NCBI GenBank assembly: GCA_016707115.1
Contig: JADJIH010000011.1
Location: forward strand, 27,298-91,297
DNA from: Ignavibacteriales bacterium
GTDB lineage: Bacteria > Bacteroidota > Ignavibacteria > Ignavibacteriales > Ignavibacteriaceae
Direction of reading: 5' to 3'
Length of the DNA: 64,000 nt
Shown here: in pieces, positions 9,246-19,836 of the stretch
Position numbering within the stretch: position 1 is the first letter of the stretch
Layout of the letters: each line of letters starts with the position of its first letter
Made by a program: the position numbers and the translations under genes
The notes under the pieces: generated by a model
Databases searched by the model: none
What the model was told of the DNA's origin: nothing
Seen by the model: only the letters and a program-made list of their open reading frames with translations

Positions 9246-11447
9246 ATGTTCACTTCATCAAAAATATTCTACTTAATTATTCTTTTCGGTTTGTTTTCAA
9301 TTCCTTTGCAACTTTTGACAAATGCACAGGATAAACAACTTACCTTTAACCAGGTTTATATGTTTAGTGAACCAAGAATTTTAAAATCACTGCCCCGCTT
9401 GCAAGGCTGGTTTGATGATGATCATTATCTTATGCAAAAACGAGATGCAACTACAAGTGCAATTGTAAAAGTAAATGCTAAAACCGGAGAAGAAACAATT
9501 TTGTTAGATTTCAATTTAATTAATCCAAATCTTGATGAAGCAGAATTAACTGCTGAAGAAAACATTGGAATAACAAAAGATTATACCGGTTTACTTTTTT
9601 ATAATGATGAAGATTTGTTTTTCTATTCTGTTCCTCAAAACAAAGTTACACGTTTAACAAATGATAAAGATGAAGAAGTAAATCCTATGCTTTCTCCAAA
9701 TGGAAAAAAAGTTGCTTACACAAAAAACAAAGATCTTTATGTTGTTGATGTTGAATCCACAAAAGAAGCCCGCTTAACTAACGATGCTAGCGATGTTGTT
9801 TATAACGGTTATGCTTCGTGGGTTTATATGGAAGAAATAATCGGGCGATCACTTAACTACCGCGCTTTCTGGTGGGCGCCAAACAGCGAGATGATAGCTT
9901 TTTTAAGATTTGATGATTCACCAGTTCCGCAATTTCCTCTTTACAAAGCGGATGGCGTTCATGGTGAACTTGAATGGGAACATTATCCAAAACCCGGAGA
10001 TCCAAATCCAATTGTTAAGATGGGTATTGCACATATCAGTGCAAACAAGGTGGTTTGGATCGATGAAGATGAAAATGCGGATCAATACACTGCCTGGCCG
10101 TTCTGGTCTCCTGATAGCAAAGAAATGTTTTACCAGGTTTTAAACCGTGATCAGAATGATCTACAAATTTTATCAGCAAATCCTGAAACAGGAAAAAATA
10201 AATTATTCTATCAAGAAAAAAACAATACGTGGGTAGAATTCTTTGAAGATATTCACATCTTAAAAAACAATAAAGGATTTATTCTCCGCTCAGAAAAGGA
10301 TGGATGGAGGCATCTTTATTACTACGATATGAACGGAAAGTTAAAACAACAATTAACGAAAGGTGATTGGAATGTTTCAGATATCAAACTTGTGGATGAA
10401 AAAAATGAAAAGGTGTATTTTGAGGCAAACAAAGGTGAAAGATTAGAAACGCAACTATTTGTTGTTGATTTTGATGGCGATGATATTGAACAGCTCACAA
10501 ATATTACTGGAACACACAAGGTTAATGTTTCTCCAAATGGAAAATATTTTTACGATTCTTATTCAAACATTGATACACCCGGAAAATTAGACTTATACAA
10601 TGGCGATGGCAATTTGATAAAAAATCTTGGCGATAGAAAATCAAAGATATTTGATGAATATAATCTAGGCACAACAGAAATATTTTCTATCAAAACCGAA
10701 GATGGATTCGATTTGCCTGCAATGTGGGTGCTTCCTCCGGATTTTGATGAGGATAAAAAATATCCTGTTTTGTTTGCTGTTTATGGTGGTCCGGGTGGAA
10801 CCGATGTTACTAATTCCTTCTCTGCTTACTTCGATAGATATTTTATTTCACAAAGCGAAATAATTTATTTTGTGGTTGATCATCGCGGGTCCGCATATTT
10901 TGGCAGGACAGGAAAAAACAATATGCACCGAAATATGGGCAAGTGGGAAATCAATGATTATATCGAAGCAGCAAAATGGTTAAAAACAAAATCATTTATT
11001 GATTCCACAAAAATTGGAATTACCGGTTCAAGTTACGGTGGTTATATAACCTGCATGGCGTTAACACTTGGTGCAGATTATTTTACTCACGGTGTTGCAG
11101 AATACTCTGTTACTGATTGGGCGCTTTACGATAATGTTTACACAGAAAGATATATGGATTTGCCTGCCGAAAATAAAGAAGGATATAAGTATGGTTCCGC
11201 AATGACACACGCAAATAATTATAAAGGATTGTTACGATTAACGCACGGAACTTTGGATGACAATTGTCACATGCAAAACACACTTCAGCTTGTGGACAAG
11301 TTTACGAGTATGGATAAACATTTTGAGTTAATGCTTTATCCAAACGAAAGACACGGAGTTGGATTTCCCAAATGGCAGCATGCACAACGAGAGTATGTAC
11401 AATTCTGGTATAAAAATTTTCTTGGAAAAGATTTTGCAAAGGAATAA
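9246..11447 (+). CDS. S9 family peptidase, dipeptidyl-peptidase IV type
   Basis: The 733-residue protein has a signal peptide (IFYLIILFGLFSIPLQLLTN), a DPPIV N-terminal beta-propeller (ARLTNDASDVVYNGYASWVY, MEEIIGRSLNYRAFWWAPNS) and a C-terminal alpha/beta-hydrolase peptidase domain. The catalytic triad is visible: Ser in GITGSSYGGY, Asp in THGTLDDNCH and His in PNERHGVGFP. The glutamate pair near YMEEI is the one that binds the substrate amino terminus in DPP-IV. It should cleave X-Pro/X-Ala dipeptides from peptides in the periplasm or outside the cell. It lies 35 bp after the TonB-C lipoprotein. Confidence 0.93.
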   Translation: MFTSSKIFYLIILFGLFSIPLQLLTNAQDKQLTFNQVYMFSEPRILKSLPRLQGWFDDDHYLMQKRDATTSAIVKVNAKTGEETILLDFNLINPNLDEAELTAEENIGITKDYTGLLFYNDEDLFFYSVPQNKVTRLTNDKDEEVNPMLSPNGKKVAYTKNKDLYVVDVESTKEARLTNDASDVVYNGYASWVYMEEIIGRSLNYRAFWWAPNSEMIAFLRFDDSPVPQFPLYKADGVHGELEWEHYPKPGDPNPIVKMGIAHISANKVVWIDEDENADQYTAWPFWSPDSKEMFYQVLNRDQNDLQILSANPETGKNKLFYQEKNNTWVEFFEDIHILKNNKGFILRSEKDGWRHLYYYDMNGKLKQQLTKGDWNVSDIKLVDEKNEKVYFEANKGERLETQLFVVDFDGDDIEQLTNITGTHKVNVSPNGKYFYDSYSNIDTPGKLDLYNGDGNLIKNLGDRKSKIFDEYNLGTTEIFSIKTEDGFDLPAMWVLPPDFDEDKKYPVLFAVYGGPGGTDVTNSFSAYFDRYFISQSEIIYFVVDHRGSAYFGRTGKNNMHRNMGKWEINDYIEAAKWLKTKSFIDSTKIGITGSSYGGYITCMALTLGADYFTHGVAEYSVTDWALYDNVYTERYMDLPAENKEGYKYGSAMTHANNYKGLLRLTHGTLDDNCHMQNTLQLVDKFTSMDKHFELMLYPNERHGVGFPKWQHAQREYVQFWYKNFLGKDFAKE

Positions 11448-11452
11448 AACAA

Positions 11453-11538
11453 ATAGAACGCGGATGACGCTGATTTTGCGGATCATCGCGGATTAAATCC
11501 GTGAAAACCCGCGTCATCCGTGCTATCCGTGTTCTATT
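11453..11538. repeat. Intergenic palindromic repeat between convergent genes
   Basis: GCGGATGACGC at 11460-11470 is inverted as GCGTCATCCG at 11511-11520. Outer AGAAC/GTTCT and an inner CGGATTAAATCCG strengthen the fold. It fills the gap between two converging genes and may serve as a bidirectional terminator. It is richer in G+C than its surroundings. Confidence 0.65.
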
Positions 11539-11542
11539 CTGA

Positions 11543-13024
11543 TTAAACTGTTCTTATCACTTTTCTAAAATGAAAGCCATAAACAGCAAGTGTCATCGCT
11601 GTTGGGAATTTGCGGGGATACTTCCACAAACTAACAAAGAAAAGTTTCCAGAAATATTTTTTTCCTTTTTCAATTATTCCAAGCAGCCATAACAATCTAA
11701 CAAAAGCTTTTAACTGCTCGAGATTAATTACTTTGGGTGTCCAAACTGGAACATTATATTCTTTCAAAAATATTTTTAATCGTTTATAATATTCTTCCTG
11801 AGAGTAAATTGTGTTTAGCAATCTGCTGTAACCGCGAATAAGATTTTTGAATTCCATTTTTGGTACAAAGTTTATACTTGCATCCATATTGTTGCCTGTC
11901 CACATTTCAAGTAATCTTCCTTCATCTTTAAGTCTTTGATAAAGCTTAGTTCCAGTTGGTGCATTTAACAACCCAACCATAGCACTGGTTATTCCACTCT
12001 TCTGAATAAAATTAATCTGCTCATCAAATACATTTTCCGTATCGTTATCAAATCCAACAATAAATCCACCTGAAACCAGCATCCCGCTTCTTTGTAGTTT
12101 ATTTACAGATTCAACAAGATCTCGTTTTAAGTTTTGCATTTTACCGCATTCAACTAAGCTCTCACTATTTGGCGTTTCAATTCCAACAAAGATGCTGTTA
12201 AAACCTGCCTCAACCATAAGCCGCATCAACTCATCATCATCTGCAAGATTTATTGAAACTTCTGTGATAAAAAAGAACGGATATTTTTTTTCTTTGGACC
12301 ACTCAATCAGTGCCGGTAAAGTATCTTCTTTAAGTTTTCGTTTGTTGCCGATAAAATTATCATCAACAACAGAAATTCCGCCGCGCCATCCAAGTTCATA
12401 TAAACGATCTAACTCAGTAATAAACTGCTCTGTACATTTTGCACGCGGTTTTCTTCCATTTAACATTGTGATGCTGCAAAACTCACAATCATAAGGGCAG
12501 CCGCGCGAATACTGTACGCTCATTGAAGCATACTTTTTCATATCCAACAATTCCCACATTGGAGTTGGGGCTAAATCAATTTCAGGAAATTCATCTGTTT
12601 GGTAAACCTGTTTTGGATTTCGGTTTTCTAAATCTTCTAGAAATTGTGGAAGAGTTATCTCAGCTTCATTCAATATAAAATGATCAACACCAAGAAGATC
12701 TTTATATTGTGTTGTGCAAAGCGGACCGCCGGCCACAATTTTTATTTCAAGTTTGTTGCATCTTCTAACAATTTCTCTAAAAGATTTTAAATGAACATTC
12801 ATTGCGCTGATAAAAACATAATCAGCCCAAAGAATATCTTTATCGTTAAGTTTTGATACGTTAAGATCGATAAGTTTTTTTCTCCAATCTTTTGGAAGCA
12901 TTGCGGCTACGGTAATTAAACCAAGAGGAGGTTCTGCGGATTTTTTGGAAACGAACTTTAGTGCTTCTTTAAAACTCCAGAACGTTGATGGTGTTTCAGG
13001 ATAAATCAATAATACTTTCATCAT
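11543..13024 (-). CDS. B12-binding radical SAM protein (DUF4070 type)
   Basis: An N-terminal cobalamin-binding-like domain (MKVLLIYPETPSTFWSF; PPLGLITVAAMLP) precedes a radical SAM core with CxxxCxxC in SRGCPYDCEFCSITMLNG, then GISVVDDNFIGNKRKLKEDT and SIFVGIETPNSESLVECGK. The C-terminal ~150 residues resemble DUF4070 (KLYQRLKDEGRLL, FKNLIRGYSRLLNTIYS). I start at ATG 13024 because AGGA precedes it at suitable spacing; an in-frame upstream start is less likely. The substrate is unknown; relatives include hopanoid and bacteriochlorophyll methylases. It transcribes toward the DPP-IV gene. Confidence 0.85.
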   Translation of the reverse strand: MMKVLLIYPETPSTFWSFKEALKFVSKKSAEPPLGLITVAAMLPKDWRKKLIDLNVSKLNDKDILWADYVFISAMNVHLKSFREIVRRCNKLEIKIVAGGPLCTTQYKDLLGVDHFILNEAEITLPQFLEDLENRNPKQVYQTDEFPEIDLAPTPMWELLDMKKYASMSVQYSRGCPYDCEFCSITMLNGRKPRAKCTEQFITELDRLYELGWRGGISVVDDNFIGNKRKLKEDTLPALIEWSKEKKYPFFFITEVSINLADDDELMRLMVEAGFNSIFVGIETPNSESLVECGKMQNLKRDLVESVNKLQRSGMLVSGGFIVGFDNDTENVFDEQINFIQKSGITSAMVGLLNAPTGTKLYQRLKDEGRLLEMWTGNNMDASINFVPKMEFKNLIRGYSRLLNTIYSQEEYYKRLKIFLKEYNVPVWTPKVINLEQLKAFVRLLWLLGIIEKGKKYFWKLFFVSLWKYPRKFPTAMTLAVYGFHFRKVIRTV

Positions 13025-13170
13025 ACATTTCCTTTTGAAGTTACATATCAAAACTGCAAAGAATTTTGATGCGTGTTTGTAAAAGAAATGTAATATGGAT
13101 TTTTTAAGATTTGTTGTTAATCTTAATTAAAATGATATTTGAGTTAAGAAAATTCTAATTAAGTTTTATT

Positions 13171-14162
13171 ATGCGCAGAAAACATTCATTTGTTTATAAT
13201 CTTGTAATTTTTATTCTTGCTCAGCTTGTGTGGCTAGCCGTTTTACTGCTCTGGATTTATTGGTATGTATCAAACAACATTATTTTTGAGCAAGTAGGTG
13301 AAAAATTGCGCCTCAAATAGTTTATGATGCGCCAAGTGTTTTTCCATTCGTAGGTGGAATTGTTCTGCTTACCGGATTATCTGTAAGTCTAGTGCTGATC
13401 TTTCGTCACTTAAATATTCAAATAAAGTTAAATACTCTTTACGATAATTTTATAGCTAACGTTACACATGAACTTAAATCTCCATTATCATCTATACAAC
13501 TATACTTAGAAACATTAAATTCCCGGGACGTTCCGGAGGAAAAGAAGAAAGAATTTTATGTTTTGATGATGCGTGATGCTGAAAGATTAAAAAATCTTGT
13601 TAACTCTATTCTTGAAATTGCTTCAATGGATAAGAAAAAATTTTACAAAGATTTTGAAGTTTATAAAGCTGATGAAACAATAAAGAAAATAATTTTAGAA
13701 TCCGCAGAGCAATTTCAGTTAAAACAAAGTGCTATACGATTTAGCGGTGATGCGGGTTGCGATATTTTGCTGGATAGAAACTCCATTAAAACTGTTTTTG
13801 ATAATCTTGTTGATAATTCTATAAAGTATAGTATTGCGCCTTTAGAAATTATGATTAAGTTTAAGCGTAATACAAAAAAAACTGAGATAGAATTTTCAGA
13901 TAATGGAATTGGGATTCCGAATGAAGAAATAAAAAAAATCTTTCAGAAGTTCCACCGCATTTATGATAAAGACATTCCAAATGTAAAGGGAACTGGGCTT
14001 GGACTTTATGTTGTAAGGGAAATAATTAAAAACCATAAAGGAAAAGTTTTTGCATTCAGCGAAGGCAAAGGAAAAGGCTCCAGATTTAAAATAGAATTAC
14101 CGATCTATACTGAAAAGAAAAAATCTGTAAAGGGAAACAAAAAGGATTTTAAGAATGAATGA
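13171..14162 (+). CDS. Membrane sensor histidine kinase (frameshifted)
   Basis: The first frame encodes MRRKHSFVYNLVIFILAQLV with two hydrophobic helices and stops near 13320. Adding one A near 13305 continues it as EKIAPQIVYDAPSVFPFVGG into a second membrane segment and the kinase core. The H-box is NVTHELKSPLSSIQ, the N-box DNLVDNSIKYS, and the G-boxes DNGIGIPNEEI and GTGLGLYVVREI. The reconstructed length is 330 residues. The stop overlaps the start of the response-regulator gene by 8 bases, so the two are translationally coupled partners. Confidence 0.85.
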
Positions 14163-14784
14163 TGAACAATTAGACAAATCAAAAATTCTTTTGGTGGAAG
14201 ATGAAGAAAACCTTGCTTTGGGATTGGAGTACAATCTTTCTGAAGAAGGATACAGGGTTACTCTTGCACGAGATGGAAAAGAGGCTATAAAGTTTTTTGA
14301 TGAAAGTGATTTTGATTTGATTGTTCTTGATATAATGCTTCCATATTTCAACGGTTTTGAAATTGCAAAGCACATTCGCGAGAAGCATCCGCAAATGCCA
14401 ATACTTATGTTAACCGCCCGTACCCAGGTTGAAGATCGCGTAAAGGGTCTTGAACTTGGTGCTGATGATTATCTTACAAAACCTTTTCATCTAAAAGAAT
14501 TGCTGCTAAGAATAAAAGGAATGTTGAAAAGAAAAAGTTGGTATCAGAAGGTTGTTATTGAAAATCCTATTTATAGATTTGGGATAAATGAAATAAATTT
14601 TGAAAACTTAAAGTGTATAAGCGGAAAAAAGGGATTTCAACTTACATCCTATGAAGCTATGATTATGAAGTACCTTATAGAAAATAAAGATAAAGTGGTA
14701 ACACGTAAAGAACTCTTGGAAAACGTTTGGAATATGAATCCTGAAATTGAAACAGCAAAACACACCTCTTGGTTTGCTACTTGA
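14155..14784 (+). CDS. OmpR/PhoB-type response regulator, truncated C-terminus
   Basis: The receiver domain is complete (ILLVEDEENLALGLEYNL; phospho-Asp in LIVLDIMLPYFNG; LTARTQVEDRVKGLE; Lys in DDYLTKPFHLKELL). The winged-helix domain starts normally (FQLTSYEAMIMKYLIENKDK, TRKELLENVW) but diverges after NPEIET, where the recognition helix and wing should follow. It ends with an unrelated tail, AKHTSWFAT. About 25-30 residues of the DNA-binding domain are missing. The DNA here continues in another frame as a carbonic-anhydrase-like protein. As written, the regulator should not bind DNA normally. Confidence 0.8.
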   Translation: MNDEQLDKSKILLVEDEENLALGLEYNLSEEGYRVTLARDGKEAIKFFDESDFDLIVLDIMLPYFNGFEIAKHIREKHPQMPILMLTARTQVEDRVKGLELGADDYLTKPFHLKELLLRIKGMLKRKSWYQKVVIENPIYRFGINEINFENLKCISGKKGFQLTSYEAMIMKYLIENKDKVVTRKELLENVWNMNPEIETAKHTSWFAT

Positions 14785-15247
14785 ATATCATAATCTAAAT
14801 CGAGAGTTTGAGAATTATTCCGAGGCACAATTACTTATTGGAATGTGTATGGATAACCGCAAGCATCTTCATATGCCGGATAATTTTGCTTTTATAATTC
14901 GCTCCGGCGGAGCTAATCTTCGTTACAGTGAGTTTAAGGTTTCATTTGCTGTTTCTGTTGGCGAAGTAAAACATCTCGCACTTATTGCACACAGCAATTG
15001 CGGAATGGTTAACCTGATGTCAAAAAAAAATCAATTTATCACAAAACTTTCAGACAACGGCGGCTGGACTCTTGAGCAAGCAGAAGAACATTTTAACAAC
15101 TATGCCCCAATGTTTGAAATAAATAATGAAATAGATTTCATTCTCAGCGAAACTCAGAGATTACGCCAGCGCTATCCCAAAGTACAAATTGCTCCAATGT
15201 ATTATAAGTTAGAAGATAATTTGCTATATATGATAAAAGAAGGATGA
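14747..15247 (+). CDS. Beta-carbonic-anhydrase-like protein, N-terminally truncated
   Basis: The protein reads QQNTPLGLLLEYHNLN, then LIGMCMDNRKHLHMP, FAFIIRSGGANLRYSEF and LALIAHSNCGMVNLMS. CMDNR and HSNCG fit the beta-carbonic-anhydrase zinc site (Cys-x-Asp-x-Arg, then His-x-x-Cys), so zinc binding and CO2 hydration are plausible. The first bases (a nominal TTG at 14747) are shared in another frame with the truncated response regulator, so the original start and about 20 residues are probably gone. The expected ribosome binding site is absent. The C-terminal part (IDFILSETQRLRQRYPKV) looks intact. Confidence 0.7.
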   Translation: MKQQNTPLGLLLEYHNLNREFENYSEAQLLIGMCMDNRKHLHMPDNFAFIIRSGGANLRYSEFKVSFAVSVGEVKHLALIAHSNCGMVNLMSKKNQFITKLSDNGGWTLEQAEEHFNNYAPMFEINNEIDFILSETQRLRQRYPKVQIAPMYYKLEDNLLYMIKEG

Positions 15248-15248
15248 G

Positions 15249-17333
15249 TTATTTTAAATATATCATCTTCTTCGTTTGAATGTAATCTCCGGCTTTTAAT
15301 TGATAGAAATAAACTCCCGATGCTAAACCTGAATCCATTGTAAATTGAACTTCATATGAGCCGGGTTGCTTATTTTCGGCAACTAATGTTGTGATTTCTT
15401 TTCCCAAAATATCATATACCTTTAAAGTTATACTACTTTGAGCTGCAATTTCATATCTAATAGTTGTCGATGGATTAAAAGGATTAGGAAAATTGTTAAG
15501 AATATTCGAGTAATTAACAGGATTGTTTTCAGTAACATCAGTTATAGTTCCATACTTTCCTATACCAAGAGCAGGTTCAAGATAAACTTCGGTATTGTTA
15601 TTATAACTATCCAATAAGAATATTTTTAAATCTATTGATGCCGAATCATAGTTAGTGAAATTTGTTAAATCCGCACTATATAAATGTCCGACTCGAATAT
15701 CAAAACCTAGGTAATTTAATGATATACTTTGCCAGTCAGAGTTTTCTATTGTTCTAACAAATAGCTTTGTTGAATCAATCAAAAAATTGTTCAAATTGCC
15801 ATCAGGATCAAACGCTGAAAAAGTAATTTTTGAGTCTTCATTTTTTTCAAATATTCTTTTGGGAACACTATCTAAATCAGTAATGTTTAATGTCGTAAGA
15901 TAAGGAGGATTTGGATCTTCATTTCTTAAATCGAATGATTGTTGAGTATTTATTTCAGCAGCTTCACCAGATATTGTAAAGTTTTTATTTTTTGTATTTA
16001 ATTGATATTTATTAGATTCAACATTAAGTGTTGAAAAACTACCAAGATTTCCTTGGGCAATTAAACTGTCAGTATGATTATATAACTCATATCTTGACAT
16101 GGATAGATCACTTATTCTATTTTCATTAAATAGACCAAGGTAGTAATATTGTATATATATGTTGTTGTAGCCGTTGAATAAAAAAGAATTACAATAACCA
16201 GCAGATATACCTAACTCAATTTGGGAACCACCTGGAATAAAAACAGTGTTGGGTGGTGCGTTTTCCAGCCCTGCGATGTAATAGGGGAAAGAAACTCCAT
16301 TTTCAGTTTGGATTGGGCTAGTATAAAATCTAAAAGAATTGTCGAGATTGGCTACAAATAAATTGGTGCAAAAACCAGTATATAAACTATTAAATGGGGT
16401 TGAAAACAATTTCCCCGACCAAATTTTTTCATTTATTAGAATGGAACCACCAAAACCGAAAAGTTCATCTCCCCCAAATCGCATACAATCGGCTGAGCCA
16501 ATATATAATGAATCACTAGTTTGTGAACAAAGTAACTTTAGGTCATGTTCTATAAAATCATCGGGATTGTTTTCTAATACAATGTCTTGTGTTAGTCCAA
16601 TTATTGGCGAATGATTTATAACATAGTTTTTATGACTGGATCCAAAGTCACTTCTAGATAATCCAATAGAAAAGATCATGTCTTCTGAGAGATTAGAACA
16701 ATTGATGTCAAAAAAAGTAAAACCCCAAAAAAGTAATTTAGCGTCAAACTTAGAAAAATATATTTCTAATGGTGTTAAATAATATTCTTGAATCACCGGC
16801 AAAATATTTCCGCTTTCATCAAGATTTCTTTGAGTTATTGTATTCTTGGCATCTACCTGATAGTAAATTTCCATTGTATCGGATTGGATGATACTAACAT
16901 CTTCCTTAATCACAAAAAAATCTTTTGTATCAAACTGACTGTGTGTAAATATTTGATAGACTCCAGTTGGAACTCTTATTTCTGCAAAAGTTTTACTCTC
17001 ATTCCAAACTATATTATCAGTTGAGTTTATCCAGGCATTCCCATCAAACAGCTCAAGAAAAAAACAGTAATTATCAAATTTCATATAAAATATTATTGTA
17101 TCGTTAATACCTGCCGCAATCTTCTTATTTGGACAAGTCGATATCAGGTAACCATTATTATATTGCGAGCTTTTTACATCATAGTTATCAATAGAACTTA
17201 GCCCAGCCATAATCTGATTCTTATTGAAATCTGAAATGATGGTCTTGCCAGGGAGAAAAAAGTAAGGTGATTGTTGTGATGAAACTAATTGAGCAAATAT
17301 CAATGAAATAAAGATCCATTTAGTGAATAACAT
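15249..17333 (-). CDS. T9SS-secreted surface protein, unknown ectodomain
   Basis: The 694-residue protein has a short signal peptide (FTKWIFISLIFAQLVSSQQ) and a C-terminal type A sorting domain: LNNFPNPFNPSTTIRYEI, ITLKVYDILGKEITTLV, ASGVYFYQLKAG, IQTKKMIYLK. The sorting domain routes the protein through the type IX machinery to the cell surface. The intervening ~590 residues are beta-rich without a family I recognise, and contain a possible Ig-like stretch (KITFSAFDPDGNLNNFLI). The stop abuts the carbonic-anhydrase-like gene converging from the left. Confidence 0.85.
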   Translation of the reverse strand: MLFTKWIFISLIFAQLVSSQQSPYFFLPGKTIISDFNKNQIMAGLSSIDNYDVKSSQYNNGYLISTCPNKKIAAGINDTIIFYMKFDNYCFFLELFDGNAWINSTDNIVWNESKTFAEIRVPTGVYQIFTHSQFDTKDFFVIKEDVSIIQSDTMEIYYQVDAKNTITQRNLDESGNILPVIQEYYLTPLEIYFSKFDAKLLFWGFTFFDINCSNLSEDMIFSIGLSRSDFGSSHKNYVINHSPIIGLTQDIVLENNPDDFIEHDLKLLCSQTSDSLYIGSADCMRFGGDELFGFGGSILINEKIWSGKLFSTPFNSLYTGFCTNLFVANLDNSFRFYTSPIQTENGVSFPYYIAGLENAPPNTVFIPGGSQIELGISAGYCNSFLFNGYNNIYIQYYYLGLFNENRISDLSMSRYELYNHTDSLIAQGNLGSFSTLNVESNKYQLNTKNKNFTISGEAAEINTQQSFDLRNEDPNPPYLTTLNITDLDSVPKRIFEKNEDSKITFSAFDPDGNLNNFLIDSTKLFVRTIENSDWQSISLNYLGFDIRVGHLYSADLTNFTNYDSASIDLKIFLLDSYNNNTEVYLEPALGIGKYGTITDVTENNPVNYSNILNNFPNPFNPSTTIRYEIAAQSSITLKVYDILGKEITTLVAENKQPGSYEVQFTMDSGLASGVYFYQLKAGDYIQTKKMIYLK

Positions 17334-17540
17334 ATCGAATTACCCTATTATCTTTTAAATTGTTAACTAAATAGAAATTGTAGTCCCAAATTTCTATTGC
17401 ATATTTATTTATTATCGGAAAGATATAGGTCCAACAAAGCGAGTTCAATGTATTTTTAAGTCAAATAAATTTCCTCTATACGCTTTTGTACTATAATATA
17501 TACGATATCGGGTATTCAATTCACAATATAGGGAGGACCC

Positions 17541-19734
17541 CTATTTCACATAAACCATTTTTTTTGTTTGAATAAAATCACTAGCTTTCAATTGATAGAA
17601 ATAAACACCGCTGGGTAATTGATACTGGATTCTGGTTTGAACTCAACCTCATACCTGCCTGCAGATTTATATTCATCAACAAGAGTTGCAATTTCATTCC
17701 CCAACACATCGAACACTTTTAAGGTTTGATGACTGCCCACTGGAGAGTGCCAACTTATTTTTGTGCTTGGATTAAATGGATTGGGGTAGTTCTGGTAAAG
17801 TATACAACTGCTTGGTATCATAGACTCATAGTGTTCTTCTATGTCTGTCACTTCTGTTGGATCATAAGCAATTAAAAAACCTTTGTCGTAAACTGTTAAA
17901 GCTGTCTTTATTCCAGCAGCAGTTAATAATCTTGAACCATGTGCTTGATTGTTTGTACTGAGAGGAACAAATACTCCCAAATTTCCATCATAGAGTAGAT
18001 GACTTGGATCATTAGTGTTCATTGGATTATAACGAATTATTATTCTATCGCTTTGTACTTTGTTTGAAAAGTAAATCTTTGGATGAAGTACTAAAGAGTT
18101 AGAGATTGAACTAAAACCGTAATATTTTAAATCAGAACCTGGCAGAACAAAAACGCTATCTTCTAAATAAATTGTTCCTTGATTTTTTACCGGAATATTA
18201 AATTCCTCACCATTTATTGGATTAAAAATATAGGTTGAATTTAAATTGTTTCTGTTAATAAATAATACCCTTCCTTCGCTTCACATAATAAACCACTTGG
18301 AAATGGTTTTACTATCCAATCGTCTTTAACATTTGAATAAATTAAATGCTCGGCGGATTCAGTGTAGTTAACAAATTCAACAAGTGAATAATCAACACTC
18401 CCAAAAACACCCGAATAAGTATTGGATTGGGTGAAAGAAACAAGCTTTAAGCTGTCAGTCATTCCATTATAGCTAAATACAGTCTTTCCGTTGATGCCGG
18501 GACCTTTATAGTACATAACTGCTGCGTAATTATTACCAAGCTCTATACTTTGAAGTGTTGGAAATGTCCCCGGTTGCCAATCGGAGTAATAGAATTCGTG
18601 GTTGTTACATATAAAATCATAAAAGACAAGTTTGTTTTCGGTTCTAATTGAGATTAAATGACCGCCAACATAAAAGGTATTTCTGTAATCGTAAGTAATA
18701 TTAAAATCGTGTTGAGTAAACAACCGCGAGTAAACATCATAAGTAATTAAATTAACTTTATCAGCATTGTCTTTATCATAAGTGGAGTGGAATATGCCTT
18801 GCCCGCCAGTTCCGGAAATACTTGGCACAAGATGAGTATTGTTATAGCTGTATTGATACGAAAATTCATCAAACTCACCAACAAGTGTATTGTAAACCCA
18901 CAAATAATAAGTTGCAATATCGTTTACAACCCCTGATCGCGAAGTAAATAGATAACATAATCTTGGGTAAACACGATTTAGATCGTACTGATGAAGAATA
19001 TCTGTGATATAAACTTCTGAAGATTTTGTTGAGAAAGCTCCTGTATAAGCAGAGTAGCCTCCATATAAATACGGAGTGCCACTTGTTTCCCCGAAAATAA
19101 ATCCGTGCTCTAATAGTCTAAATATAGAAAAGTTATCTCCCGTATATTCTGAAATAGTTTTAGTAACTAAACTATAAGCAACTAATGTATGTACGTTTAA
19201 ATTCGCAGATGATAAATAAAAGCAAAGATAATCATCACCTTTATATACTTGTTTGTAAGGGGTTTCTCCAACTTGAACATAATTAGCGCTTCTTATCTGT
19301 GAATCTTCGGCATCAAAAACATAAAACTTAGAATCTGAAACTAAGTAACCCATGTTATTGGAGCATCCAGTAAACATTTGAATTGTTGGTAAGATTTGTC
19401 CTTCATAACGTAGTTCCACAAAACTATTATTTAATGAGCTATAAAAAACTGCTAACGAATCATTTACCAACATCGCAGTATTGCCGTCAGCTCTTGCATC
19501 AGTCCATTCAAGTGTTGTTGATATTAATGTTGAATCCCAATTTCCGGTTATACTGTTAAAAGCATAAACCTTATTTGAATTAATCTCAGTAAAGATTAAA
19601 CATGTTCCACCAACCGCGAATTTATTGTTTGATGTAAGGGAATGCCCAATATTTAAAATATCCCAGCCGTTATTCTGGGCAAAACAGAGGTTTATTACTG
19701 AATGGAAAAGCAAGAGGAAAAATACTTTTTTCAT
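17541..19734 (-). CDS. T9SS-secreted protein, reconstructed across two frameshifts
   Basis: It starts MKKVFFLLLFHSVINLCFAQ (signal peptide) and the first frame runs to 18241. Adding one base near 18255 continues it as LLTENNLNSTYIFNPINGEE through 18022-17623, including YQNYPNPFNPSTKISW and LKVFDVLGNEIATLVDEY. A second break near 17622 hides the true end, LPSGVYFYQLKASDFIQ then TKKMVYVK, with a stop at 17541. The whole is about 731 residues with a complete sorting domain. The ectodomain has many short Tyr/Ser-rich beta-like repeats suggestive of a propeller, but I cannot name the fold. Confidence 0.8.
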
Positions 19735-19794
19735 TTTCTCATCTCCTGTAAGTTTTACGGGACAAGAAATATCAAGACAACAATATTAAAAAAA

Positions 19795-19822
19795 GTGCAG
19801 CCCACCATTAGATGGACCACAC
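19795..19822. repeat. Small hairpin repeat, sibling of the one at 42429
   Basis: GTGCAGCCCACC and the later GGACCACAC fold back around ATTA with the same layout as the hairpin before ettA (GTGxAGCxxACC ... ACCACAC). It lies between two minus-strand T9SS genes. Confidence 0.5.
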
Positions 19823-19836
19823 TTAACACAAATTAA

